Assembly: GCA_000310025.1 (NCBI GenBank) | Contig: FN649749.1 | Coordinates: 543,193 to 607,192 of the forward strand | Direction of reading: 5' to 3' | DNA length: 64,000 bases | Source of the DNA: Ectocarpus siliculosus | Taxonomy: Eukaryota > Sar > Phaeophyceae > Ectocarpales > Ectocarpaceae | Shown here: piece by piece, positions 1 through 15,129 of the stretch | Position numbering within the stretch: the stretch's first letter is position 1 | Layout: each line of letters opens with the position of its first letter | Program-made: the position numbers and the translations under genes | Notes under the pieces: generated by a model | What the model was told of the DNA's origin: nothing | Databases searched by the model: none | What the model saw: the letters and a program-made list of their open reading frames with translations, nothing else

Positions 1-47
1 GTTCTCGTCGAGTTCTAACGAAGGATTTATTTTTCTTGGTATCGCAG

Positions 48-547
48 GTCTCGTTCGGGGAGGGGCCGATGGGGATGTCCCTGAAAAACGTCGATGCCCG
101 TGCTGAGGTATCGAAGACAGAACAAGGTGAGAGTGAAGGAAAACTGTCGGCTGCACGTATATCAACCGTGTAAACATTGGCATCTCTCCTTGTCGTAAAA
201 GTCGAGGAAACAAACTACAATGCAACGGTATGAGGTGAAGTGTTGCGTTACATCATTGACACCGCGACTCACTTGCCCATGTTTTCTCTCTACAATTCTC
301 AAGGGGGGGCTGCTGCTGCCGCTGGTGTGCGCCCCGGAGACAACGTTTCCGGCATAAATGGAAGGATTCCGTTGGGTTATACGCAAGTCATGGGTACTTT
401 GCCTACCACGCCGCGCCCTGTTCGAATCTGCTTCACTCGGGGCCAAGGTTCAACAATAAGTCCCGGAGGACCTGGGAAGAAATCACACGCATCGACCTGG
501 GCTTCTAACGCTGTAACTGCTGGGGTCCACCATCCGGCGGGAGACAA
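48..547 (+). CDS. PDZ-domain exons, 5'-partial gene
   Basis: Two exons, 48-126 and 304-547, joined in phase 1, encode most of a PDZ domain, a peptide-binding module that usually recognises C-terminal tails and scaffolds signalling complexes. The first exon carries the carboxylate-binding-loop region (VSFGEGPMGMSLKN) and ends in EVSKTEQ; the second opens with a glycine/alanine stretch and AGVRPGDNVSGINGR, the typical 'aGl.pGD.i..ingr' core, then ends in a strand RPVRICFTR and a Ser/Gly-rich linker. The donor at 548 is gtgagt and leaves phase 2. The start lies left of the window, because an acceptor (atcgcag) precedes base 48. It could be the N-terminal part of the LRR gene that follows, but the exon linking phase 2 here to phase 1 at 1972 was not found. 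The segment 1277-1364 has an acceptor and a gtgagg donor and is a weak candidate. Confidence 0.7.
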
Positions 548-1971
548 GTGAGTTTTTCATATATATGTAGTATGTAGTGTGTTGGTGTGACTCGTGAGTG
601 GTGCTCTCAACGTCCTTGTGCGATTTTAATCACCCGTTGGGCGAGAGATGCTTTTGAAAGCGACATCACCACTTTCACCGAATTACTTGCAATGTCGGTG
701 CTGGTGAGCATCTCCGACTACACACGTGAATACAGACTACCACCCCCATAGGCACCGCCCTTACCTTAATGCAGACCATTGTAATACCCTACACGTCTCT
801 GCTTCCGCTTGCTCTACCGTGACGAACAATGACGTTGAAACGCGCACGTTGGGGATCCTTTTCTGGAGGCTTCGCGTGGCGTCACCCATACTGATAGCCA
901 AACAATATCTCATAGTGGGTTGTTTTTTCGAAAAAAGCATGCACGTTGTGAGTTAGTCGCACCTCCGCATTGGTTTTGGTTGTTGATGCCATTTCTTTGC
1001 GGATCTCTTAGACCCGTGGTCACACGTTTGGCACGCTGGAGCTCCAATCTTCGTTGGCGTGACCATGAACCTCGTGATGGGTGCCCTATCACGTTACTTC
1101 GAAGTAAAGTCATTGTGGGACGTGAAGAGTGCGTTGAATTCGAGCGTGCCTAGGCAGCTCAGTCGCACTTCGCGTACAAGCAGACCATTCGTCGCACATC
1201 CATACGAATTATATGTACTTGTCTTGTCCATGTCCACCGGTTGCTTAGAGGGGTTCTTCTGGAGATATACGCGCAGGCCTCCTTGTCATCAACAACCTGG
1301 GTGCGAAGCCAGGGGTGGGACGAACTTCCTCCGCCAGAGACAGAAGATTGTGCACAGGCGGAGGTGAGGCCTGCGAGTCGTTGGGGATGGACAAAGAGGG
1401 AAGGTCAATAGATAGCTGTGCCGCCGCTTAGGGATGTCTCGTTGTAGTAGAACGAAGCACGGTTGACACCTCCGATCGCAAACCATTGTTTGGCAGGGTA
1501 CAACCAAAGAAAACCGTTCAGGAAGTGACATTGGGTTGGAACGCTGGTCTGGTGTGCGCATCGGGAGAAAAAACAAGGTATGTCGCTCTGGCTTGATCGT
1601 ACGCATCACGAAACGATGACTGCGGTCGGTCGCAAGCACAACTATTGTGGGTAGTAGGTACATCATTGAGGCTGTTTTGGGGATGTTTCGCATTAAAGGC
1701 CCAATGCCAGACAAAAGCATCGCTTCAAATGTTTGTAACGTGAAGGCGACGACAACAACAACAACAACAACATGTACTCATCCCTCAGAGCCATGTGTAC
1801 TGACCTATTCGCGAGTTTGCACTTTGACCACGCCCCCAAGGCAACAGCTCGACCGCAATGAAACGGCTGGCCGGTACAGAGTACATGATCCTGCTGCGCT
1901 TGTCCCAATGATTCGGGGTGCCTGCCTTCGATGCAACCGTTGCTGTCGGCACCAAAAACGTTAGGTTGTAG
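548..1971 (+). other. Interval between PDZ and first LRR exon
   Basis: This is probably an intron, or introns plus one unrecognised exon. A run at 1277-1364 is flanked by gcgcag and gtgagg and is open in two frames, so it may be an exon, but neither frame resembles a known domain. A short (ACA)n run lies at about 1749-1772. Nothing else is recognised. Confidence 0.4.
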
Positions 1972-4900
1972 AAATCCGCCTTCCGGGAAACGGGATGGTG
2001 GGCGTGCTTCCGGCAAGCACAGGTTCTTTGGATGAGCTCAGAATCCTCGAGCTCCGTGAAAACAGGCTTGAAGGTACCAACTTACAGTCGTTTCCTCTGT
2101 TGCTTTTGAAGTACAGGTACAGGTACATAGATGGGTACATAGTGATGGGCATACCTTGCTGCACCCGCTGTTTGATAACCCACGAGATGATCCCCTCTCG
2201 GTTTAGATAATCACCGAGTACAAGTTCCAAACGCGTAGAGCGTGTGGTTTCTAACCCCCGTGATGCGTGATTTGTCTCAGGGAATATTCCGGAGAGTTTA
2301 CGATACCTTCAAAAGCTGACGAAGGTCGACCTCGCACACAACCTCCTGGAAGGGTCGGTCCCAGGGGGCGATGCCCGCTGGATAGGCAGTATGTCCGTTC
2401 TTTTACTGCAGTACAACAAGCTGTCAGGTGTGTGTATCATGTTTCACGGTCGCGTTCCCTCGTTTCATACCAAACCACCAGGTTTGGTGTGGTGCAATAA
2501 CTGCTTGAAATCACATCGTGGCAACTCGAGTATGTATATACCCAACACATCCTAGACGGTTACATTCTGCTCTCTGATGTTTTCCCTGTCCGTGTCACTC
2601 TTGGGTCAAGGTCATATTCCGAGCACGCTGGGGCGCCTTGTTAACCTGACGCAGCTTGACCTGAGTTTTAACCAACTTTCCGGCAACATCCCATCCGAGG
2701 TAAGGACTACAGTAGCCACAGCCGGGGTACGAGCACGCTTGATTCGGTTTTCGCCGTGAGACCTCGTACAACCCATGCGCTGTACATTGTGTTGGCCATG
2801 GCCTTAAGCGCACATAGAGCAAAGAGATGTAACTATTGGTGCGACCACCCACGTGGTAACTATTGGTGCGACCACTCACGTGCTCTCTTCCCTCAACCCC
2901 GCTGTCTTTTTACCCGACCCAGCTCTCCAATGCGCGGGCCCTGGAGGTGTTATCATTGTGCAACAACGTGCTAATTGGACCAGTGCCAGAGTCGTTTGGA
3001 GGTTTGACGAACCTGAAAGTCCTCAATGCTTCAAACAATAAACTCGCAGGTGACAATGTGACCAGTTGAATGTACCCTTGTTTCAGGCTTACACCAATTC
3101 CGCTTTTTTTGTATTTCTTCTGCTGGTGCAGTTGTAGTATTCGAGTCTAGCTCACCACCTGGACAAAGTATATACTTCATCTGTCCCAAATCTGTCCCAA
3201 AGTAGTCTGGTTCGTTATGTTGGGAGAGATGTCTTCGGCGATAGTTTTTTCGAAATCTTCAGCGATTTTTGGGTTGAAATCCATTTTTTTTCTTCTCGCA
3301 CACTACCCTGCATGGGCTAACGGCTGACAAAAAAGTAGTCAGGCCAAAAATGGCCTTATTCGACCCTTTTCCATAGGGGGAGGGTGGGGGCATTAATCCA
3401 GAACAAGGCAAAAAAAAGCCAAGAATTACCCCGAACCCTAAACCTATCCCCTCGCTCCTCAAACGATCCATGTCACGTACCCCTATACTAAAACAATTAT
3501 AATACTGAACCCACACTAAAACCAAGAAACTTGGGGGTTCTACACAAAAACCAAGACACTTGACGTTCCACACTATTCAGACCCAATCTGCAAACATAAG
3601 AATTTTTCCCAAAATGGGGTGTTTCGGACCTTATGTTTGTAGCCAAGCACTAACTTTTTTTTTTTCATCAGCATCGTCTACGCACCAGCTTTCCGACGAA
3701 CCTAACTACAAGGCTAGGATCAACCTCTAAGTACACGAACGACTTGTCATCCATAACGGGCTAGACTTATGGGACAGAGGAAGTATGTAGGTAACACGGC
3801 GTTCTCATGCAGATTCAGTGCGTATGGTTTTCGACCCCCAGCCGAAAAAAATTCCCACAACTGCTGCTGCTGTCACTCACACCTATTCGTTCAGGCCCAC
3901 TTCCGCAAGGATTAGGACGACTGACGCGCCTCGAGGTGCTGTCACTGCAGCACAACCTATTGAACGGGAGCATTCCAGACGACACACTCTCCAGTGATTC
4001 CCTTGTCTTCGTAGACGTGTCCTTCAACGCCCTTGAGGGGAAGGTGCATGTCGAGACCTTGAAGAGCGGGATAGTAGTTGTACAGGATGGACCGGCACAT
4101 CATGACAGTGTAGTAGGACCACCAAGGCCGTCTAACGTGCACTAGAGTTCTGATATCCTTGCTCTCTACCAGTCTATCAGACAATCGGCCCGCACCTGTC
4201 TGGTTAACATTACTCTCCGTTGAGGTTCAGCATCCACGCACCAGTGGAATGGGAAAGTCACAGACTAATAAATAGAGTACAGTTGTGGTGTTTTACCGTT
4301 TGGAATTATAAAAACCCCTCAACTTCGTGTGTATTGCCTGTGTTTCATGTACGCGTACAACTCGTACCCATCCCACAGATCCCGAACAGCGTTGGCGCTT
4401 GCTCGACAAATCTCACCTACTTGGACATGAGTAGGAATTCTCTGTCGGGCGAACTTCCTTCGAACATTGGAGGTGCTTGCAAGGTGCGGTAGAGACGTTG
4501 GAACCGGTGATACAACCGACACTCGATGCTTCAAATAGCATCATTGATTTGTGAATATTTTTTTCTTGGTGCTCTCTCCTTTTTCTCCAGGTGTTTTCGC
4601 AGGCAAGAGGAGTCACACATAACGTGTCCGTGATAACCATTGGTTCAGGATTGTTAGCACTGTAGACTGTAGACTGAGCCACCAGCTCTGGACGTTGGTG
4701 CTGTGCTTTGTTTGTCGTGATCCACTGCCAAAGTTGCGTCTCCATTGTTTGTCCAATGGTTCTTCGCAAAAAGTGTGGTTTAATGGTCGCGAGGCAGGCA
4801 TAAAAATCGCCGTAGACCGATGAAGTACAATATGATGATAGCACGCACAGAGGGGCATTGCTCAGGGGAGGTGGCCGCTATGAAAACTTTAATAAACCAG

Positions 4901-5764
4901 ACTAACCTAGTCTCTCATCTCCATGGCTCCGTGTGTATACCCGTTAGCTGAAGAAGCTGAACCTAGAGAAAAACTCGATCGGAGGGGCTCTGCCGACGTC
5001 ATTGGCAGAATGCAAGGCTCTTGAGGACTTGAACATCTCCAACAATCAACTGATGGGTCCCCTTGTGCACATTCCCTGGGCAAACCTGGAGAATCTCGAG
5101 CACCTTCTCCTGGGAAATAATAAGGTACGGTTTGGTGCGTACATACACTGCTATTATTCCCAGAAGAATTTACCATACGCCCTACTTGCTTGAAGTAGTC
5201 TAACAGATGAACCCTAAAATGTCCATTTTCACATTATTTTGGCATAATGGTGCTAACTATCATCTCCCCCCCGCCGTCCGTTCGTGGCCGTTTCGCTATG
5301 ATAGTTGGAGGGGACCCTTCCCGCCTCTTTTGGCAGCCTCAAGGCACTAGTGTCATTGGACTGCAGTAAGAATCAGCTTGCAGGTGAGGTTGCCTGATTT
5401 TACATGTCTGTTGGTTGGTTATCACTTTCGGCCGATATCACATCCTCCCCCATTTTCTAATGTTTCCTGTCTCCGCCATCGGCGGCAAGGAAACCAAACA
5501 CAAAGCTCATATTGCTTGGAGAGAACCGTTGTCGACGTATTTTCAATCGGCCAAATGATACTGTTATGGCGTGTGTGGGCTAACGATCGGTTGGTACCGT
5601 TCATGACAGGCAACATACCACGAGAATATCACAACCTTCAAAGCTTGAAGCTGTTGGATCTCTCGGGCAACAAGATAGCTGCTGGCTTGCTGCAACGCGG
5701 TAGCTCCTTCAGGGATAAGAGGACCTTGAAGAAAAAACTGAGCGAATGCGATGTGCGCTTCTGA
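1972..5764 (+). CDS. Plant-type leucine-rich repeat protein, multi-exon
   Basis: Nine exons: 1972-2073, 2281-2427, 2611-2699, 2923-3049, 3895-4043, 4379-4483, 4948-5124, 5305-5383, 5610-5764. All phases match and the joined frame is open. Each exon holds one to three repeats of the plant-type consensus LxxLxxLxLxxNxLxGxIPxxLG, for example HIPSTLGRLVNLTQLDLSFN and PLPQGLGRLTRLEVLSLQHN; about 13 repeats in total. Such repeats form a curved solenoid that binds proteins or other ligands; in algae and plants many are receptor-like or defence-related, but nothing here fixes the ligand. No signal peptide, membrane segment or kinase domain is visible. The frame ends at a TGA at 5762-5764 after a basic tail; a donor-like gtagct near 5701 would allow continuation. 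The start is not identified: the first exon begins at an acceptor, so upstream coding sequence, possibly the PDZ exons, belongs to it. Confidence 0.8.
2829..2882. repeat. 27-base tandem duplication in an LRR intron
   Basis: Two adjacent copies of a 27-base unit beginning gtaactattggtgcgaccac differ at one base. They lie in the intron between the exons ending at 2699 and starting at 2923. Confidence 0.9.
3050..3894 (+). other. Long LRR-gene intron with AT-rich repeat-like segment
   Basis: This 845-base intron separates two LRR exons. Its part 3240-3660 has several homopolymer runs and an imperfect duplication near 3518-3573 (two copies of a segment starting aaaaccaaga). No reverse transcriptase, transposase or terminal repeat is visible. 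Confidence 0.5.
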
Positions 5765-8700
5765 ATGGCCGTTTGTGCGTGGCTTCGAAATGTGTAGTAT
5801 AAGATAGTAACAGGTTGGGTTCATGGCCCTTATGTTACACACTGATTTTCAGGGAAGGCCTTCGTTGGTTTGAGTTGTCTAACGGGGATATACCGTTCTT
5901 GTGCCTCTGCAGCACTACGACTTTGTCATGCATACACGGGTGCATGGGCTGCATACGCTCATCAAATCCCTCGGCTCCTTGTTCGACAACACAGCAGTAA
6001 TACTGAAAAGAACGCCACCGTGGTGTGTTTGGCGAGGCCGCTGGAAAGTGCTCGCAGACGTGCTATCTGATGACATCGACCGCTGTGTCACCCAAGCCTG
6101 GTTGGTGCAAGGGGTGCGAGGACTCAGCTCAGTTTCCGAGGAGCGACGGACTTTGCTCTTTTCCTTTGTGACAACTTGCCGCCCCACCCTGGATTTGTCT
6201 TTGGTGTACTGACGACGTGCTAACTTTTAGTTTCACGAGTGTTTGGAATTGATTTTCCAAATATATTTCGTCCCATCTTGTGTGTGTTCGTCCCAGCTAT
6301 TCTGGCGCCAGCATTATCACACCTACCCACCTCTCATGGTTGGAATACGTACGACGCATGCCCAGCCGGGGTCACGAGTTGTTCTTCTGTTTGTGTTGCT
6401 TTTATCCGCCACATTTCCTCTTGCGGTTTTTACCTTGGTTCTTATCGCGAGAAGGGTTCAGCCGTCCCTTGCCCTCGTCGATCGTGAAGTTGTACAGTAT
6501 ACACACACTACATACACTCAAAAACACTCAGACAAGTCGTTTTCCACCACAAATTGCTAAATAGGTTGTTTGTCATTCTTCCAGGGAGAGAATGTAACTC
6601 CAACCTCTGCTACAAGTAGGTTCACGAGGTTAACCTCTAGACCACCGGGGCGACCTGGTAGATATGAACTACACAGTTCGAAGTATATGTATGCTTGCTT
6701 GTGACCGCAGAAATTGGTTTTCAGTGATTTCCGATATCGAATCAGAACGTCTTTGTTCACGCCAAACAGCAGCAACAACAAGGATATATATCTGTACAAG
6801 GTCTCCGTTCGGGACGTGGGTGTCTACCCTCCCTCAGGTGACGCAAGACCACATGCATGCGCATTGATTGCCCGAAGAGGGACTGTGTGTCTTACAACGC
6901 TTGTATTTCCGCACAAAACATCGCGCACGTTGTTATATTCTACATTGGAGCCAGCTCGAGCGGACAATATTTTGGCAGCGAAAACTCAGACCTCCATGAT
7001 GTCTTTGATTGATGATGGCAGATTTCCGATGAGAACCGAATTTGAAGTCGAAACAACACCACAAATGGGACATGTTCAACACTGCGGCTGGATGCATGCT
7101 CTCAGATTTGTCTACACTTGGCCGGCTGCGAAGTGTAGTAAACGTAGGTACTGCTGTTGGACAATGCCATGACACGAAGAGTCACAGCCATGAATCATCG
7201 AATGAATGAATTAATGAACGAATGAATGCAAAGTGGAGAAGCAAGAGGCAAATATTTCAAACCGTCGTATTTGATGGGTTTGATAGGTTTCAGAATTGGT
7301 TCGCCAGGCTTTGTCAGCGTGGAACGCGTCCCCGGGGTTTTGAGCCAGTTTTCCCAACTTTGGCCGTCAACCACGCGCGCCACGGAGGCCTACCGAGCTC
7401 CGGGCGCGGGCGTTAATGTACCAACGAGCTTCCCGCGTGCCCCTGAGAAGGAATTGCGATAAAAGACTTGCTGCCGCGAGAGAAAGAAACGCCAAGCATG
7501 AAAAGTGACCAAATCTGATATGTACATATGTTTCAACAACAATAACAACCCCTTCCGTACAAATAAGGATTACAATGAATGCTCTTACCAGGCCGGGAGC
7601 GTTCGTCGCCGGGCTTTCTATTTCAAGCGGCCAGTTCTAACAACCTCCTCCGTGTGCATGCCCCCCGAGAGCAGCTGTGGTGCTATAGTACACAGGTGGA
7701 CGTCCACCCCCCTTCCCCAAAATGTCGGATGCCCTCGACCCCTTGTGGAGACCTTGACAAGGTCGAACACCTTGGATAAGACAACCAAGGCCTCGAAAGG
7801 GGAGAAATCGAGGTATTTTTTAGGCCTTGGTTGTCTTCGCCAAGCAAGATGCTCGACCTTGTCAAGGTCTCCACAAGGGGGCGAGGGCACCCGACATTTT
7901 GGGGAAGGGGGGTCGACCTCCACCTACCTGTCTGTGTATATACTGGAGTAGCTGTATGTATACATCAAGAGTTTTGGTATCCTCTGTCCTACAGTGGAGA
8001 TAGAGTATCTCCACGCGGCGGCGCTCTAATATCTATTGACTTGCACCCGAGGTAGGAGATTTGATTGTGATTTGGTTTCCTCACAGCAGTAGTTGCATCG
8101 CTCGCAGCCTTCGCCAGCGCCACAAACAAATTATCCATACTTGTACACCACATGCGTACGGGTCTACGGGTATGTATTCCGGGTTGCCTCCCTTCGCTGG
8201 AGACCGGAAACCCCCGGTACAGAATCACGCAGAATAACAGGCACACCTTCGACGTCTTTATTCACAGGGATGAGTACTTTCCTTCACCAAAAGGAGAACG
8301 AGAAAGTGTATCCACTCCTCCCGAACAACAAGCGTTTCGAAAATAATTCGAAATTTCTCTGAGGATCCGGCAGAAGGTTCGTTGACGCATCTTCGTTTCA
8401 CATCACGAACACTCGAAAGTTCCGGCACTTCAAGCCACCACTTCCGGTACTTCGCCTGGCCATCTCAGCGCATGAACCGTAGCCGCACTTTAGCTTTGGC
8501 CACCTCAGCGGCAGAGTGTAGAGTTGAGAGCGAGCGTGATCCATTGCGTGTGAATTCCGCAACTATTTAATTCCGCCGCCCGTTCCCTCCCACGTATGTG
8601 TAGAGCATGAAGACATACTGCGGCCGGCTTGCGCATACACGACATCATATAATACCTGAGGAAATCCTGAAGGAGATGTGTTGAAGTCGTTACAGGGGAT

Positions 8701-9784
8701 TCCATATTCATTCAGAGACGGCCGCCGGATGTGTCATATGTTGGACTTGCTTCTTTTTTTTTTCTTGACGCGAGCAAAAAATCATGCGCGTCCCTCCCGA
8801 ACGAAACAAGTTTTATGATAATGGAACTCCGCCCCATACACTTTGCGTGCCCCCCTCCTGCCCTTGACCGGGTGGTGGTGCACTTCTTGTTGTGTGCCCG
8901 TGTGCCTCCTGGCGTCCTATCCAGGCATCGAACCAAGCGCTTGACGTTCTGCGTGTGTGTGGTTTGTGCGGGACGTGTAACGTAGCAGCGGTAGGTACGC
9001 GTCGCAGCAGCAGGGAGCCTGTAAGTGAAGCCCGTCATCAGGATCCACGACTGGCGTACTCGGCACGAAGCAGCAAGCGTTCGTCCAGCAGCGGATTCGC
9101 GCCCTGCCCCATCCCGGTGAGATCTTAAAAGCACAATAATCTGTACACCTGTGCTGAGAGCGTACAGTAGGGAACATCAAGCTGATCTTGGTTTTTTAAT
9201 TGTGCCCCTGAGCAACGGTAGAACAGCAGTGTGGTAGAACAGACATCCAGCCAGGGCCGGGCGCCATGTAGTGCTTTGCTTTGTTCTCATCAAGCCATTC
9301 ATGAAACTGGCCTGCTGGCAGGGAAGCAGTCACCTCAGAGAGCACGACGAGGACGAACGTGGGCATCAGATGTTTTCATCATAATTGCTCCACACGAAGA
9401 TGTATTTCACGTGGTCTGTTCGCAGAGAATACAAGTTAGCAGACCTGTTTTGCAACGACAGTAGTGATCTCGGTAAATTTGTGCTTCTGTACGTTTCCAT
9501 CCCCCGCCCGGCAGCACGTATTAAAAACAGCAGTACTTGGTTGGTGCTCTCACCCGTCCGTGTGGTACGCGAGACCTCGCTCAACGTTTTAAACGAGTTT
9601 TTTACTGTTTTGTTCACCCTGCTCTCATGATGAGCGGTTAAGCGCCTTTGATGGCTGGTGTGCAGGGATGCAGAGGACTTCGTCCAAAGCAGGAACGCGG
9701 GACCGTTTTGCATATCGTCTGGCGGCCACTCTGATCCCCTTCGCTGCCGCCCGTATTGCGTCTTCTTTCAGTGCATTGCATTAG
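5765..9784. other. Intergenic region, no convincing gene
   Basis: Open frames up to about 150 codons occur on both strands (for example 6714-7172 and 7505-7951) but they show no recognisable domain, no codon or composition contrast and no splice-consistent extension. The notable content is the inverted repeat at 7695-7924. The last 60-100 bases are probably the promoter and 5' leader of the PP2A gene. Confidence 0.5.
7695..7924. repeat. Long inverted repeat (hairpin), ~100-base arms
   Basis: The left arm (7695-7793) and right arm (7822-7924) are reverse complements with only scattered mismatches and one small insertion, separated by about 28 bases that themselves contain a short inverted repeat (cctcg/cgagg). 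The arms share blocks such as ttccccaaaatgtcgg, cttgtggagaccttgacaag and agacaaccaaggcct. RNA from either strand would fold into a stem of about 100 pairs. It could be a foldback or MITE-type element or a small-RNA precursor. No target-site duplication was convincingly seen. Confidence 0.9.
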
Positions 9785-13843
<4,059 letters not shown>

Positions 13844-15129
13844 CTGCGTAAGTGTTACCACCGTGAACGTGTGGGAGTGGATGATCGAAGCAGCGATTTA
13901 GAGAAACAGGGCTTGGGGCGATGTGTCTTGTATGTGTCTTGTCTTGGTGAGTTCCAAGAGATTTTATAGTGATGATAATGATTCAGCCACGGGCAACGGA
14001 TTTTTCCCGAGGTAGGATAGGAGCGTTCATGGACGATAGATAAACGTGGGATGGTGCCGTAGAACACGAGTTTTGTTTCTGCAGCACCGCCCATCGCCAA
14101 TGTACCGGTGTTTTCGCATGTCACTCGTTCGTTTCGTCCACAAGAGGTAGGATTCACGTGACGGACCGTGATGGCGAGTTTTTAAGAGGGGCGCACTCTG
14201 GCGTCAGCGTATAGCGGATTAGGTGTCAAGTTAAGTTTGTGTTTAACGCCACCAGTGTTGAGGGATTTGGAGTAGTAAGTAGCGATGAGCGAGGCACTTG
14301 CAGTTAAATGTTGATTTTCATGAGATTCACCTGAGAAGGTGGGAGCTCAATGCAAGTTGTGATTCTGCAGCAACCTCGAACTTGGGATAAGCCCACGAGC
14401 ACGCGCGGTTTTGGTATGTTTTGTCTACTGGCGCGAGTGTGTGCTTGTGGTGCAAGCTTTGTGAGCAAGCTTTGGAGTCGAAACTCCGCCGTAAGCCGTA
14501 AGCTGCGAACAAGGCTGTGAGGAAGATGAGGACATTTTGAGTCTGGACACACCGTGACAAAACTTTGGAATCCACATCCATGGTGGACGAGGTAAAGCAA
14601 AGTGCTGCACTTGTCTCGCGAGAACGGTGAAGGCATGCCATGCACGACAGGAAGGTGTCTGAGAGAAACCCCCTTGCATGACCCACCCCGGGCTCTCGCA
14701 TGGTGGTCGGGAGAGAGACTAATAGTGAAGAAAGGCCATGGTAAAAGGCATGGGCTATTGGACCGCCTATGGAGGCCGCGGTCCAATCGGACTTCATTTG
14801 TTTTGCCACCATGCCCACTTTGGCGGGGACACGTTTCGAGCAACGGACATTCTGTGCGCCACTGTTTCAGAAAACATACCGTAATTCGCCGTACTCACCA
14901 AATCACCGTTCCCAGTGGATCCACGGTGCACACAAATCACTGGGACTAAGACCTAACTCAACCCCCCACCTTATCCGGCCGTTGACACCGACGAGAGTAA
15001 AAAGGAAAACACCGCTTCGCGCTGTGCCCCAGTGTCCCACACAGCAGTTCGAGCTCATGTATCAGTGTGCGTCGCCCACGGGCCAATACCGCCTCTTGCA
15101 GCGAGATATTGCGTGGCTGCACGCCTCCC
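13844..15129. other. Convergent spacer between PP2A and dynein IC
   Basis: The two genes end tail to tail here, so the interval holds both 3' UTRs and terminators. Minus-strand frames of 179 and 163 codons overlap at 14304-14843 in two phases. Neither resembles a known family and they lie just downstream of the dynein IC stop, so they are probably not genes. Confidence 0.5.

Noticed and set aside
14304-14843. Two overlapping minus-strand frames of 179 and 163 codons
   Set aside because: They lie past the dynein IC stop, overlap each other in different phases and show no domain.
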